Source of the DNA: Euclidia mi
Lineage: Eukaryota; Arthropoda; Insecta; Lepidoptera; Erebidae
Direction: 5' to 3'
Length of the DNA: 64,000 bases
NCBI GenBank assembly: GCA_944739405.2
Contig: OX123182.2
Coordinates: forward strand, 55,369,183-55,433,182
The notes under the pieces were generated by a model, which saw nothing but the letters and a program-made list of their open reading frames with translations, ran no database searches and had not been told where the DNA came from. The number at the start of each line of letters is the position of its first letter. The stretch's first letter is position 1. This document shows positions 24,948 to 35,139 of this stretch, in pieces. The position numbers and the translations under genes were made by a program.

Positions 24948-26152
24948 TTAGTTTTCCTGGTCGTGTTCTGACGTTTGAACAGTAGCATCAGTCTTACGTT
25001 TACGTTTAGGACAGCTACTGCTGACATGTCCTGGTTCCCTGCAGCTATAACATTTTGGGATAAATCTTCGGTCCGTTCGCTGCATTTCTGCAGCCACAAC
25101 TCGGACTCGTCCACCCTTGATATCTCGACGGACAGCCTCCACTTCGAGAGCATGCGCTAAAGCGTCCTTAACGTTGTCGTGGTACTTCAGACGAACGGCA
25201 GACCTGACCTCATCATCATAAATGCCATCAATGAACGCCTGGCGACGCATGCTTTGGACTTGTGTCGGGGGTGCAGACTGGTAAGCCTTTCCTACCATCT
25301 TCTCTACTTCTAGAGACCACTGCTGCAATGACTCGTTAGGGCGCTGACAGCGGTTACGCAACTGAGCACGGAATACAAATTCCAAATGCGCCTCTCCATA
25401 CCTGGACTCTAGAGCCTCGATGAGCTGTTCATATGTGGCGTCTTTCCGATAGACTGTAGCACTGATATAGCACCATCGCGTAAAGCCAGAGCGAGTGAGG
25501 TCTTGGCCTGCTCTCTGTTCCAACGGTTACTAGAAGAAGCGGCTTCAAACTGCATCCTGTATGCCTCCCAGGATGAGGTACCATCGAAAGAAGGCACTTT
25601 AAAATTACCAGCATCTGATGAGGTGACTGCGACTGAAGGGACGTTATCTTTAATCCTCCTGAACTCCTCCTCTAAGCGGCTGTGCATCTCATCCGATATT
25701 GATGCCATGCGGGACTGCACCTCTTCCGACACTGCCGCCTTGCAGGACTGTATCTCTTCCTCTATAGTAGCCATGCGAGATTGCACTTCACCGATACACA
25801 TCTCCATCTCGGTGATCTTACGAGCGTTCTCGGATATATAATGGCGAATCTCATCCTGGCTCTCCATTATCTCGCTAAGCTGAGATTGTAGCTGCTGCGA
25901 CTTTTGCTCGAGTCGAGATTCAAGCTGCAATTGTAGCTGCTGCGAGTTTTCCTTAAGTGATTGTTGGAAAAGTGCTGCGAGGTCTGCGAGAGATAGCGGG
26001 TTGGCTGCGCTTGCGGACGTTGATACCCCCCCTTCAGATCCACTTCCTTGTGAAGGAGCATCCCTGCTCACAACTTCCTGGCTAGAGTCACCTTGCTCTC
26101 GAGCGGCAGCCCTTGCACGTGTCGTAGGCCCTTCCCTTGGCATGACTGGCAT
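24948..26152 (-). pseudogene. gypsy gag: coiled coil, capsid-like region, zinc knuckle; one frameshift
   Basis: The first ATG at 26152 lies 13 nt after the primer-binding site. Residues 55-165 form a long Gln/Glu-rich coiled coil, followed by a capsid-like region with FKVPSFDGTSSWEAYRMQFE. A single-base shift near 25440 moves coding to a second frame, which continues with ATYEQLIEALESRYGEAHLE and ends with a CCHC zinc knuckle (CYSCREPGHVSSSCP) and a basic patch. Gag stops at 24948-24950; pol continues in the -1 frame. Confidence 0.88.
24951..24957 (-). promoter_or_regulatory. candidate -1 frameshift site at gag-pol junction
   Basis: On the minus strand the heptamer GGAAAAC immediately precedes the gag TAA and is phased G-GAA-AAC in gag. 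Pol is open in the -1 frame through this point. Position and phase fit programmed frameshifting; the P-site is not an ideal X-XXY match. No downstream pseudoknot was assessed. Confidence 0.45.
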
Positions 26153-26165
26153 CTTTGATCCTTAC

Positions 26166-26184
26166 AATCCCACTTCTGACACCA
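26166..26184 (-). other. primer-binding site matching tRNA-Leu 3' end
   Basis: On the plus strand the 19 nt AATCCCACTTCTGACACCA equal the 3' end of insect tRNA-Leu including CCA, as I recall it. They lie 2 bp from the 5' LTR, the canonical location for priming minus-strand synthesis. Confidence 0.85.
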
Positions 26185-26186
26185 AT

Positions 26187-26919
26187 TGTTACGGACGGGG
26201 TAACGGGATTGGAAGGAAACACCGAGTAGCACTGATGACACTTTATTCGACTTCACGCAGGACGCGCCCTTTAATTTCGACGCGGACAGGACCAACACTA
26301 GCGTCTGTTGCACTGCACTTTTCACTGCACTTCACTGCATTTTACTGCACTATACTTTCACTTCACTTTATTTTACTACTTCTTCTTTCTTCCTTTTACT
26401 TCTTCACTTTACCACTTTTCAACTTAAACTGGCGCTTAGCGCGTCTACACCGCCTTATATACCCCTACGAATATTATAGATCTACTAATTTCGATTGTCT
26501 TTTCGTTATTCAATTGTTTTTCCATCTCCTGTCTCTTTTTAACCTTTCTAATTTTAACTCGAAATATTTAAATATTTTTTTAAATATTTGCCAAATATTC
26601 ATAAACATTTTCCAAATTTCATAAAAACCATAATCCACATAACTGTTATGACTGGGATTTGAACCCACGCCATCAGAACGTGAACGGGATGTGTTATCCG
26701 CACGGCCATCGCCTTGTTGTCAATGACTGGTGAATTTGGCGAACACTTGACAGAGTGTATACGTCATCAAACTAAAAACTCATTTCCAAACAATAAAATA
26801 GTCTTCAAACCTCTTTACTAATTATTGTGTTTGACGACCGGCTAGTTTGTCGTGTAGACGTCGGTAGTCCTTGGCAACCGTAGCTGTTATGACAGCTTGA
26901 CACGACACCGGCCGTCACA
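26187..26919 (-). repeat. gypsy 5' LTR, 733 bp
   Basis: Matches the left LTR with scattered substitutions. It lacks the 89-bp duplication and additional sequence around 26545-26560. Contains the tRNA-Leu-like module at 26644-26722. Confidence 0.92.
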
Positions 26920-27039
26920 GTAATTTTTATCTCGCACAAATTATTTTGTTCATTTGGGATCGTGAGCATGAGAAATGATTAAAGTAGCTGCTAACAAGAA
27001 TTTCAAAACAAAGTAAGCATGAACAGAGAATGAGAATGA

Positions 27040-27240
27040 TAACCTAGTGGAGAGACCGACAGACTGCTAAGCAGAGAGGCTCAGGTTCAAACCCACGACG
27101 AGCACCACTTACATTTCGAAGTTAATTGGGAGTTGAATTGCTATTTATCATTTGCTAAACGGTGAAGAAAAACATGGTGACAGGAAGGACTCCTTCACAA
27201 GAACTTTCTCCAAAGACATGTAAAGTCTACCAGCCCATAC
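27040..27240 (+). repeat. decayed tRNA-like SINE
   Basis: A box B-like word (GGTTCAAACCC) near 27092 is followed by AAACGGTGAAGAAAAACATGGTGA and AAGTCTACCAGCCCATAC. This order resembles a common moth SINE family, whose tail also appears at 61790-61905. No target-site duplication was seen. Confidence 0.5.
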
Positions 27241-27569
27241 ACTTCTATCTTCCCACCTACTTATAAATCGAAGCTTAGACTAATGGTTCAGTCTAAATTT
27301 CAATATGTATGTAAATAGGTACACAAAAAATGGATCGTGTATAGTTCACAAAATTTTAAAATTTGCCAGACTGATTTCAATAATTCGTCCTTTGTTTTAT
27401 TGATGAGCCTCTAATACAGTGGAACAAGATTACATTTTAACAGCTGGATGACTATCTCATTATATGTTATTGCATTAATTGCTTAAGTATTATGTCTGTA
27501 ACTACTTACTATTTACAAGTAATTAAGTACAATGGGAAACAATTGCAGCTCCTTACAAAAATTAAAATA

Positions 27570-27768
27570 TGTACCATAATATTGGCGATTTAAAAGGAGT
27601 AGCCACGAGTTTTATTGCCCGTTCTTTCTCGTGGTTCTACTTATTGCTTTGCGAACGAGGCAGTAAATGTAAATGTAGAAGCATTAAGTAACTTAATTTT
27701 AAAATTGACGTTCATAAGCGTCACCTTGTGACCTAGATGAATAAATGATTTTGACTTTGACTTTGAAT
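27570..27768 (+). repeat. probable LINE 3' end with AAATGATTTTGACTTTGACT tail
   Basis: The stretch GACGTTCATAAGCGTCACC, then GTGACCTAGATGAATAAATG and a TTTGACTTTGACTTTGA tail is typical of moth Jockey-like LINE 3' ends. No coding sequence is attached. Confidence 0.5.
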
Positions 27769-27859
27769 ATTGTCCCTTCAGGTTATTTTTAATCGATTCG
27801 CTCTCATGGAATTTCTACGTGGGTATGTGTACCCATGTGTGTGCATGCCAACTACCTAT

Positions 27860-27985
27860 CTACCTACTTACATACGTAATATCCGAACGGAAAAACCCAA
27901 TGACACTTTGCCCAACCCGGGAATCGAACCAGAGACCTCCCAATCCCACGCGCACATTTATGCCGCGAGACCAACGAGGCAGTCA
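27860..27985 (-). repeat. tRNA-derived SINE fragment, minus strand
   Basis: On the minus strand it begins TGCCTCGTTGGTCTCGCGGC, has a box B-like GGTTCGATTCC and continues into GGGCAAAGTGTCATTGGGTT, the layout of the SINEs at 4945 and 8198 with a diverged head. The tail is lost in TAGGTAG-rich sequence. Confidence 0.6.
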
Positions 27986-28249
27986 AGAATATATGCAAAT
28001 TAAAATTTGGAAATATCATTTTATATTTATGTAGGTAGGTACTTTAAGTTTTTCATGTAAAATTTGTTAAAGTCCCTCGCAAATATAATATTTACTACAG
28101 TGTGATTTTAAGAGCGAGCAAAGCCTGTTTAAAAATAAATGGAGGTTTGAGTCCAAAACTCTTTCTTTAAGAATCATGACCGTCAGAAACTATTTATCAC
28201 TACGAAACAGGAAAATAAAGTACGGGTACGAAATGTATGCATATGGCTT

Positions 28250-28345
28250 CCCCCCCACGTGATTACAGCACGCACGGTCGTGCTCTAATTCAAGTGGTCC
28301 CATGTGTTTACAGCACGCATGGTCGTGCTCTAAAAAAGTCGTCCT
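28250..28345. repeat. two-copy ~50-bp direct repeat
   Basis: TTACAGCACGCACGGTCGTG and TTACAGCACGCATGGTCGTG occur about 48 bases apart, each followed by CTCTAA. Function unknown. Confidence 0.7.
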
Positions 28346-28499
28346 ATTGGTCGCGGATTTTTTACGTTTTGTTTTACTTAAACCAAGAAACGAAAGTAGT
28401 ATCTATTAGAATAGTTCATATTCTATGCAACTAAATCGTTTTAGAAGGTTGAGGGAAACGAAACGTGCCAAAAAATATTGAAATATAATTATCTGTGTC

Positions 28500-29148
28500 T
28501 CAGTTGCGAAAGCGTCCGCCATTGTTGTGTTTTGTTCCGCGATCTTTATAATAAAAGTTGTCTTGTGGAAGAAACCGGTGAATATTTTATAAAGATGCTG
28601 ATATAGATTTACTCAGAAATAAATAAATATTAATTGTGAAGTGACATTATTCGTGACAGAGACAAGAAATACAGTGATAAAAGGCAAAAACTTTTAAGAA
28701 CGGCTATTTCTAATCTTGAAACTTGCTATTTTCGTAATAGTTTTATGATAAATACTCTTTTAATAGTTATGAAAGACATAAAAGCACCCAGATTATTTAT
28801 CTGAAAACATATTTTAGCAATTAAATACTAGTATTGTTGTACGTTTTCACTGTTATCGTGTTTCAAATGGTAAATAATTCACAGCCACAGTGTTCGCTGC
28901 AGTAACATGGCGGCCCGGCACGGCGAACTTTTTGTTACGCGTTCGGATTATAATTTTTTTAGTGGCGTTAGATTCATTTGTTACAAATAAATAATGTATT
29001 GTGTGAAAACCTAAAGGTATATGTGATAATGTTTTTGTGTTTATGAACCAAACAAGTAATGAAATTCATTAATATGTGATGAAATGTTTGTGCGAACCAG
29101 TGAAAAATAACAAACTTCTAAGTTTGTAAGCTTGTTTTGCCGCAAAGG
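28500..29148 (+). other. possible host 5' UTR exon with splice donor
   Basis: This stretch is not made of recognised repeats. It carries an initiator-like GTCCGCCATTGTTGTG, scattered GC-rich words and an excellent donor (CAAAG/GTGAGT at 29144-29153). It lacks a long reading frame, as expected for an untranslated first exon. A second candidate, a 38-bp exon at 29921-29958, is bounded by TTTCAG and GTGAGT. Both could be chance matches. Confidence 0.25.
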
Positions 29149-29476
29149 TGAGTATTTAGTAGTAATTTATGTTATTATTATCATAGCTGATTTTATAACC
29201 AACACAATGATATGCAATTTATGTAATATAATTATATTAAGGTGTCATAATTATTATTTTTCCGGTAACCTATGCCAATGAAAATTTGTAGCAACGTGAC
29301 CCTTTGCACTTGTGGCACTTTGCCTTTAGTTTGATCGCACCTCAAGGGTTAAATAGAATGAAACCAAATAGAGTAGTAACTAAGGGACCGGGGACATTAA
29401 GTCGTAAATTCGAGCTACGCCGAAAAGTAATAAATAATTCAAACTATACTATGTTTGACAACAAACTAAAACGTGG

Positions 29477-29573
29477 CTTTTTAACATGCTTTTATTAGGT
29501 CATCGTGTATGTAACTAACTATGTAATGGAATCTAAGGTTACTAATTTAACCATCTTCCGAGGGTCGTAGCGT
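29477..29573 (+). repeat. 97-bp inverted repeat, left arm
   Basis: This segment (CTTTTTAACATGCTTTTATT to AGGGTCGTAGCGT) recurs in reverse orientation at 31973-32068 with few mismatches. It may be the terminus of a larger element. Confidence 0.85.
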
Positions 29574-30739
29574 GTCGCGCTTTTACAATCAAATATTATA
29601 ATTAAAAGCACATAGTTTACACTTCAGCCAAGAAATAGAGACAACTTGAACGATCCATAATTTATTTTTTCTTTTTACGTGCATTTATAAAAGCGTGTTT
29701 TTCTGGTGTTTTTTAAACTATTTATTTATTTTAATTCAATTGCATAATGAAAGTTAATGATTAAGTTGAAGAGCGGAGCCACCTAATACAAGCAATGCAT
29801 TGCTTAAAAGGCGGTCTCCGATTAAATTGTTGTAAATGCACCTATGCGCTAGAAATAAACAAATTTTTATTTTTTTATTTATTTATGTGTAATTTCAGAA
29901 TTCAATTTTCAAAATTTCAGAAGTCAACGAAACGGGCAAATTGAACACGCCAAAAAATGTGAGTAAAAGAAAATAATATCTTCACTGAAATTAAAAATTA
30001 CTTTTGTTTGACTAACTCATTGGTCGTTAGTTTAATGTGTTGCCTTTTAACCCAGCGAAAAGTCACTGAATGAGATTAAAAGAGGCGCTCAAATCGGCTT
30101 ATGATTTCAATCCTTTTCGTCTTATTTTCTAATCTTATTTTTAAAAGAGTATTCTTAAATCTTTTATTGTCAGAACTGTGTCTATATATTCTAAATACAT
30201 ACATACATAACAGATTTATCAATCTAAGTTAAAACTAGTTAGTATGGAAACTGGAAGTTTGGAGCATTTGATAATGCTCATAGTAGCCAATTGAAAATAG
30301 AGAAAGAAAACTCTTTATGTTAAAGAATTTCATGATATTTAGACAGGCTGATATCCACCATGTAATCAGGTACATTGTAATAGGACAACAATCTAGAACG
30401 TACATTTGCACTGAGTCAGTGAATAAATGGTACATTCATTATGAGCCGATTTTCATGTTGAGCCATGTTTCATAATATCTTAATAATAATGTTACAAACA
30501 AGAGCTGCAACGTACATATTAAAAGTAGTCTAATGTATTCAAGATACGCTTCATCAAAGTTCCACACTAATTATTTCATACATTGGTTAAATTACAATAC
30601 AGAGATTGTTATTATCAGTTAGTGCCACATTCAAGTCTATGTTGTTTAATGAATTTAAATCATGTACTACAATATCAATTTGTGCCTCAAAGAAAGCAAA
30701 TCTGCACATAGATTACAATCCTATATCTACGAAGTTAAA

Positions 30740-31195
30740 TGACTTGATTCATGCCGACAGGAGAGCGGTGCATCGTGGATCTGAGGATGAGTGGAACGCG
30801 CATGTCTAGAGGGGGGTAGTGTGACGGCCAGTGTCATGTCAAAATGTCACTGAAGCATAAGTCATACTGACGTCTACACGAGAAGTTGGCTGGTCGTGAT
30901 ACAGAATAATTACCAAAACAAAGAGGTTTGAAGACTATTGCATTATTTGGAAATGATAGTTTCAAGTTAGATGACGTAAACACTCGTCATTGTAACACTC
31001 TGTCAAGTGTTCGCCAAGTTCGCTACAAACAGTTAACAAGGCGATGGCCGTGCGGATAACACATCCGCTTAACGCTCTGAAGGCGTGGGTTCAGGTCCCA
31101 GTTATAACAGTAATGTGTTTTTTGGTCTTTATGAAATTTGAAAAATGTTTATTAATATTTGGAAAATATTTTATTTAATTTTATTCGAAATGCTT
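30740..31195 (+). mobile_element. gypsy fragment: integrase end, purine tract and partial 3' LTR
   Basis: At 30740-30807 the frame reads IHADRRAVHRGSEDEWNAHV, matching the C-terminus of the gypsy pol at 21568 ([12 protein letters not shown]). A purine tract (AGAGGGGGGTAG) at 30808-30819 follows, then an LTR starting TGTGACGGCC at 30820. The LTR matches the sense LTR of the main element, including the tRNA-Leu-like module at 31028-31111, but breaks off near 31195 where a minisatellite begins. Confidence 0.85.
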
Positions 31196-31203
31196 AAATA
31201 ATT

Positions 31204-31802
31204 CAAAGTCCACTACGTGGCCTTTCTCACAAGTGCAAACACGACTATGATACGATATTCCATCATGGAATGCCAGTGCCTATCTTCCAGCTTCATCATC
31301 AGACCTTGAAATCTAATTGTAGTCAAAGTTCATTACGTGACCTTTCTCACAAGTGCAAACACGACTATGATACGATATTCCATCATGCAATGCCAGTGCC
31401 TATCTTCTGGCTTCATCATCAGACCTTAAAACCTAATTGTAGTCAAAGTTCATTACGTGGCCTGTCTCACAAGTGCAAACAGGACTATGAAACGATATTC
31501 CATCATGGAATGCCAGTGCCTATCATCCAGCTTTATCATCAGACCTTGAAACCTAATTGTAGTCAAGTTCATTACGTGGTCTTTCTCACAAGTGCAAACA
31601 GGACTATGAAACGATATTCCATCATGGAATGCCAGTGCCTATTATCCAGCTTCATCATCAGACCTTGAAACCTAATTGTAGTCAAAGTTCATTACGTGGC
31701 CTTTCTCACAAGTGCAAACACGACTATGATACGATATTCCATCATGGAATGCCAGTGCCTATCTACCGGCTTCATCATCAGACCTTGAAACCTAATTGTA
31801 GT
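31204..31802 (+). repeat. 120-bp minisatellite, five copies
   Basis: Units start at 31204, 31324, 31444, 31564 and 31683 (lengths 120, 120, 120, 119, 120) and are highly similar. A more divergent sixth copy extends to about 31925. Because 120 is divisible by three, a 40-residue peptide repeat stays open across several units; the 119-bp unit breaks it. The array replaces the end of the gypsy LTR fragment. Confidence 0.95.
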
Positions 31803-31972
31803 CAAAGTTAAAAAGTCATAACAAGACTTTTATAAGAAATCCAAAACAGCTATGATACGTTTTTCCAGCATGAAGTTCCAGGTAATATCTTCCGGCTCCA
31901 TCATCAGATCAGTTCGACAGTACCATATTATTAAATAATCATCAAAACTACATACAGCTGACAATTTTCATT

Positions 31973-32068
31973 ACGCTACGACCCTTGGAAGATGGTTAAA
32001 TTAGTAACCTTAGATTCCATTACATAGTTAGTTACATACCTGACGACCTAATAAAAGCATGTTAAAAA
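31973..32068 (-). repeat. 97-bp inverted repeat, right arm
   Basis: Reverse complement of 29477-29573 with a few substitutions around the GGTCATCGTG/GGTCGTCAGG position. Together the arms enclose about 2.4 kb holding a gypsy fragment and the minisatellite. Confidence 0.85.
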
Positions 32069-32069
32069 T

Positions 32070-34231
32070 GGATAGATAGTGTGAATATGAAAGTAGAGGC
32101 ACGAAAAGGAAGATCCGGCCAAGGAAAACATTAATCGACTGTGTGTCGAAAGAGAAAGGAGGAAATTATTAGATAAAAAGAAGTATGGAAGTAAACGACA
32201 TATAAAGCGCAAGGGCAAGAGAATGTGTAATTAGATGTATTTTTAATTAGTATCCAGTTTTGATCAATTATGTGTTATTTATCTTTTTTCTCTTATAATA
32301 TACTATTGTAACAAAACTCACTACCATGTTTTAGCAAGTTAAATGAATTTGAATTGAATGACATTTTTATAAAGTCTTTAAGTTAAAATCAATTTCAAAG
32401 TTTTATACTAAGTAAAGTATTTAATAGCCATTTCAGTAATTTCATAAAAAATTGTCTTTATTTGTATAGTGCGGAGAAGTCTGTGATTGTAGTCTTGACA
32501 GTACCCAAAATCTAAATAATGTAGAAATTTACCATTTTAATAAATTATGGTCGAATTTCGACCACTGGGCGTCCTGTAGTCATTTTAAATCGACTCTTTT
32601 GTAACAGTAAATGCATTATAGTACACAACAGGTGTATTTCCTTCGCCGAGAGCCGCGCTGTTCCAACATTGACTGGCACTAAAAAGCAACCTCTGAAGCT
32701 GCGCTGTCAAGTGCAGCTATGCAAGTATTTCAATACAACGTTCACGTTACTGAAATGTTTAAATAATTATTTAACACTTTTATTATTTAGTAAGGAAGAG
32801 AATTTTCATGTTTATTTATTTACAAAAATGTACAGAGGTGGATAGTGCTAAAGTCAATCTCTACTTGTCAACCGTCTTATGAAACTGTGGATAGAAAATG
32901 ACTCAAGCAAAAATATCCGTAGAAAAAGAGACACTTACTGAGCATTCCAGTAAAGGATGTCAAATAACCACATCCAAAAACGTGCGACAGATACTCTTAT
33001 AAATTGATGTTGTTCTCTCTTTCTGAATATAAAGGCAGCATGCCCCATCATTAGCCCTATCTTCTTCTGCAGACTGATAAAATTTTAACTAATCGCACAT
33101 TGCATGTGTTCTTCTTAAGCTATTACTATTTGGATGTACGTAAGAGATAAAAAATGCAGGCAACTATTTCTTCGGAAATTGAATAGAACAACATAAATGC
33201 GACACGTAAGTCAAGGTTTCCTTTGATCTTTAGTGTTGTACCTTCAGTGTCGTCTTTGTCTTTCTACGATAGGTTGCAATTACAAACTTGGCACTACTTT
33301 TCTTTTGTCCTTCAGCACATTTGAAGGGAAAACGAAATTAAAAGCTAACAGAAGTGCTATTCCGCTAATCATTTAAACTTGCTTTCATCGTGCCTGCAGA
33401 GTATGCACATCATGAACGTCACATTGCTTATCTTCACATGGATAGCGTAGACAGTAGTGGTTTAAGCGTTTAAGCAACCGCCTCACCGTTTAAGACTGCG
33501 TCGAGCGATATGAGTTTGACCCCCGCAAGAAACAACACTTTGTGTGGTCGACAAATTGCTATCGAGTCTGAGTGTCCGTTGGTTGAATTTTCGTAAAGTC
33601 CCTTGCGACACAGAATATTTCGTGCGCGCATTGTATTCTTCAGTAAAAGTTTCTTACATTCAGACCCATTACTTAATTTTATCGTGCGAAATTCTTGCGC
33701 TAACAGTTTTAGTAGTTTCGTAGAAGGCTGTAGAAGTAAATTACTCAACTTACTCGTCTCAACAGACCGTAAAGTTCATAATAACTTAATGCTGTCGGAG
33801 TTTGCTTGCACACATCATATCAATACGAAAATTCACAATAAGCTTGCTTTAAACATGAAAAAGCAAAATGTCTTAATATGTAGGGAGAGAGACTGCGAAG
33901 GTCTTTTCATTGCTGAGGGAAATATCTATACATAAAAACGTCTTAAAATATGTAGATATTTAAATGTTAAATACATATAATGTCAGATGAATAACGTTGT
34001 AAATCTTAAATCAACAAAGTTATTTGACACATCCAACCATAAATTTAATAAACTTTTACTAAAATAACTGCCGTAATAAAAACTATTTCAAATATGTATT
34101 AAAGTCCACTATCGATTATCTAAATCGACATTACAAGCTGATTTAAAAACATACCTAGAACAGAATTCTGAAGTTCAAAGCAATTGGTACCTGACCACCG
34201 CAACTCAAATTCGATTTCCTAGTACCCGTCA
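32070..34231. other. no feature recognised
   Basis: AT-rich sequence with random short frames, the longest 110 codons at 33603-33935 without a family signature. Confidence 0.5.
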
Positions 34232-34282
34232 CTTGAAATGAATGGGCAAAGGGCCAACGGCCCTTTGCCCATTCATTTCAAG
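34232..34282. repeat. perfect hairpin, 24-bp arms and 3-nt loop
   Basis: Arms 34232-34255 and 34259-34282 are exact reverse complements separated by AAC. The stem includes GGGCAAAGGGCC. Just downstream lie AGAGCTTACCAG and a GC-richer stretch. Confidence 0.95.
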
Positions 34283-35139
34283 CTAAGAGAGCTTACCAGT
34301 CACTCGTGAGAGGGTTCTGAATAAAGAGGTCAAGACGAAGCCCGGTAAGCCGCTTTTAACGGCTTTTTATGTTCCCGTTTTTCAGGGTATAACTATTAAT
34401 TGTATGAATGGTACCATGGTTTCGTGTCTCGGTGGGCAGAAAAACGTTTGATCCCTACATAGTGTAAAAATAAGAGAAAAATATGAGTTAATCTCAATAG
34501 TGTCCGTGTGTTAGAGTCTGTCTTTTCTTCGTCTCCGAGTGGCCACGGAACACGTTAATTAATTCAATGCAGGAATCTGTTGGCGCTTTAAAGAATCATT
34601 ACTAGGTGGTCTTTGAAAGTATATCATAGACTTCATAATAACATCAATAGTGCATATGATATCACACTTTAAGGCATCTACTAGGAAAAGTGGTCCGTGC
34701 CTACATGAGGAGTAAATATAATAATATATAAAATAATGTTCATCATATTTCTTGTAGCGATTTATATATCACCATAAATTGAACATACCTAAAAAAATTC
34801 TAGCATCAATAGCATTATTCGCCCTGAATCTTTCGAGAAAGTGTACTATAATGTTGTATTAGTAATAGATTTCGACGAACGATACATTTGATGAAATTTC
34901 TTTTAAAATACAGTCGAATGGAGAACCTCCTCCTTTTCTTGAAATCGGTTAAAAAGAAGACCAAGACCAATACGAGTTACAAACTTGTGAAAATCCTTTT
35001 AATTTCTTCAACTAAATTTATTACCTGTTCTTAGTAAGTCTTTAGGAACACCTACCATGGCACTTTACTCCGGGTATACGATATTTACGATATTTTTTAC
35101 TCCATACAAAATTAATGTATCTTGCAGTTTGTTCCTTTA

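Larger units (their letters stand above)
21568..24957 (-). pseudogene. gypsy pol: protease, RT, RNase H, integrase; three stops and a deletion
   Basis: One minus-strand frame runs from about 24957 to 21568, broken by TAG 24460-24462, TGA 24376-24378 and TAA 23476-23478. Protease: LLTLDTGASRTVIG. RT: VKKKDGSTRFCIDYRRLN, catalytic Asp in TTIDLKSGYWQ, and YLDD. RNase H begins in [14 protein letters not shown], but sequence between HELLTE and [10 protein letters not shown] is missing, including the usual first catalytic Asp. Integrase: His271, His278, Cys308 and Cys311 of the 625-codon segment form the zinc site; Asp340, Asp400 and Glu436 form the DDE triad. The frame ends at the LTR border with no envelope. 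Confidence 0.9.
20716..26919 (-). mobile_element. Ty3/gypsy LTR retrotransposon, minus strand, both LTRs present
   Basis: Two related LTRs flank gag and pol on the minus strand. The 5' LTR is the right one (26187-26919) and the 3' LTR the left one (20716-21567). Sense LTR termini are TGTGACGG and GGTAACA. A tRNA-Leu primer-binding site lies 2 bp inside the 5' LTR and a purine tract touches the 3' LTR. Domain order is gag, protease, reverse transcriptase, RNase H and integrase; no envelope-like frame follows. Flanking 4-mers GTAG and GTAA differ at one base, a possible decayed target-site duplication. Frame lesions and an internal deletion make this copy non-autonomous. Confidence 0.93.

Noticed and set aside
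20716..26919. Envelope gene that would make the gypsy element an errantivirus-like virus
   Set aside because: Pol ends at the border of the 3' LTR and no space or frame for an envelope exists.
29304..29498. 64-codon frame
   Set aside because: It ends inside the left 97-bp inverted repeat and is short; no homology recognised.
31204..31802. CRISPR-like array
   Set aside because: Units are contiguous 120-bp repeats without spacers in eukaryotic DNA.
31270..31811. Apparent protein of 40-residue repeats
   Set aside because: The frame is open only because the minisatellite period is 120 bp; the 119-bp unit breaks it and no start context or homology supports it.
33603..33935. 110-codon frame
   Set aside because: AT-rich composition, no motif, no splice signals and an overlapping frame on the other strand.
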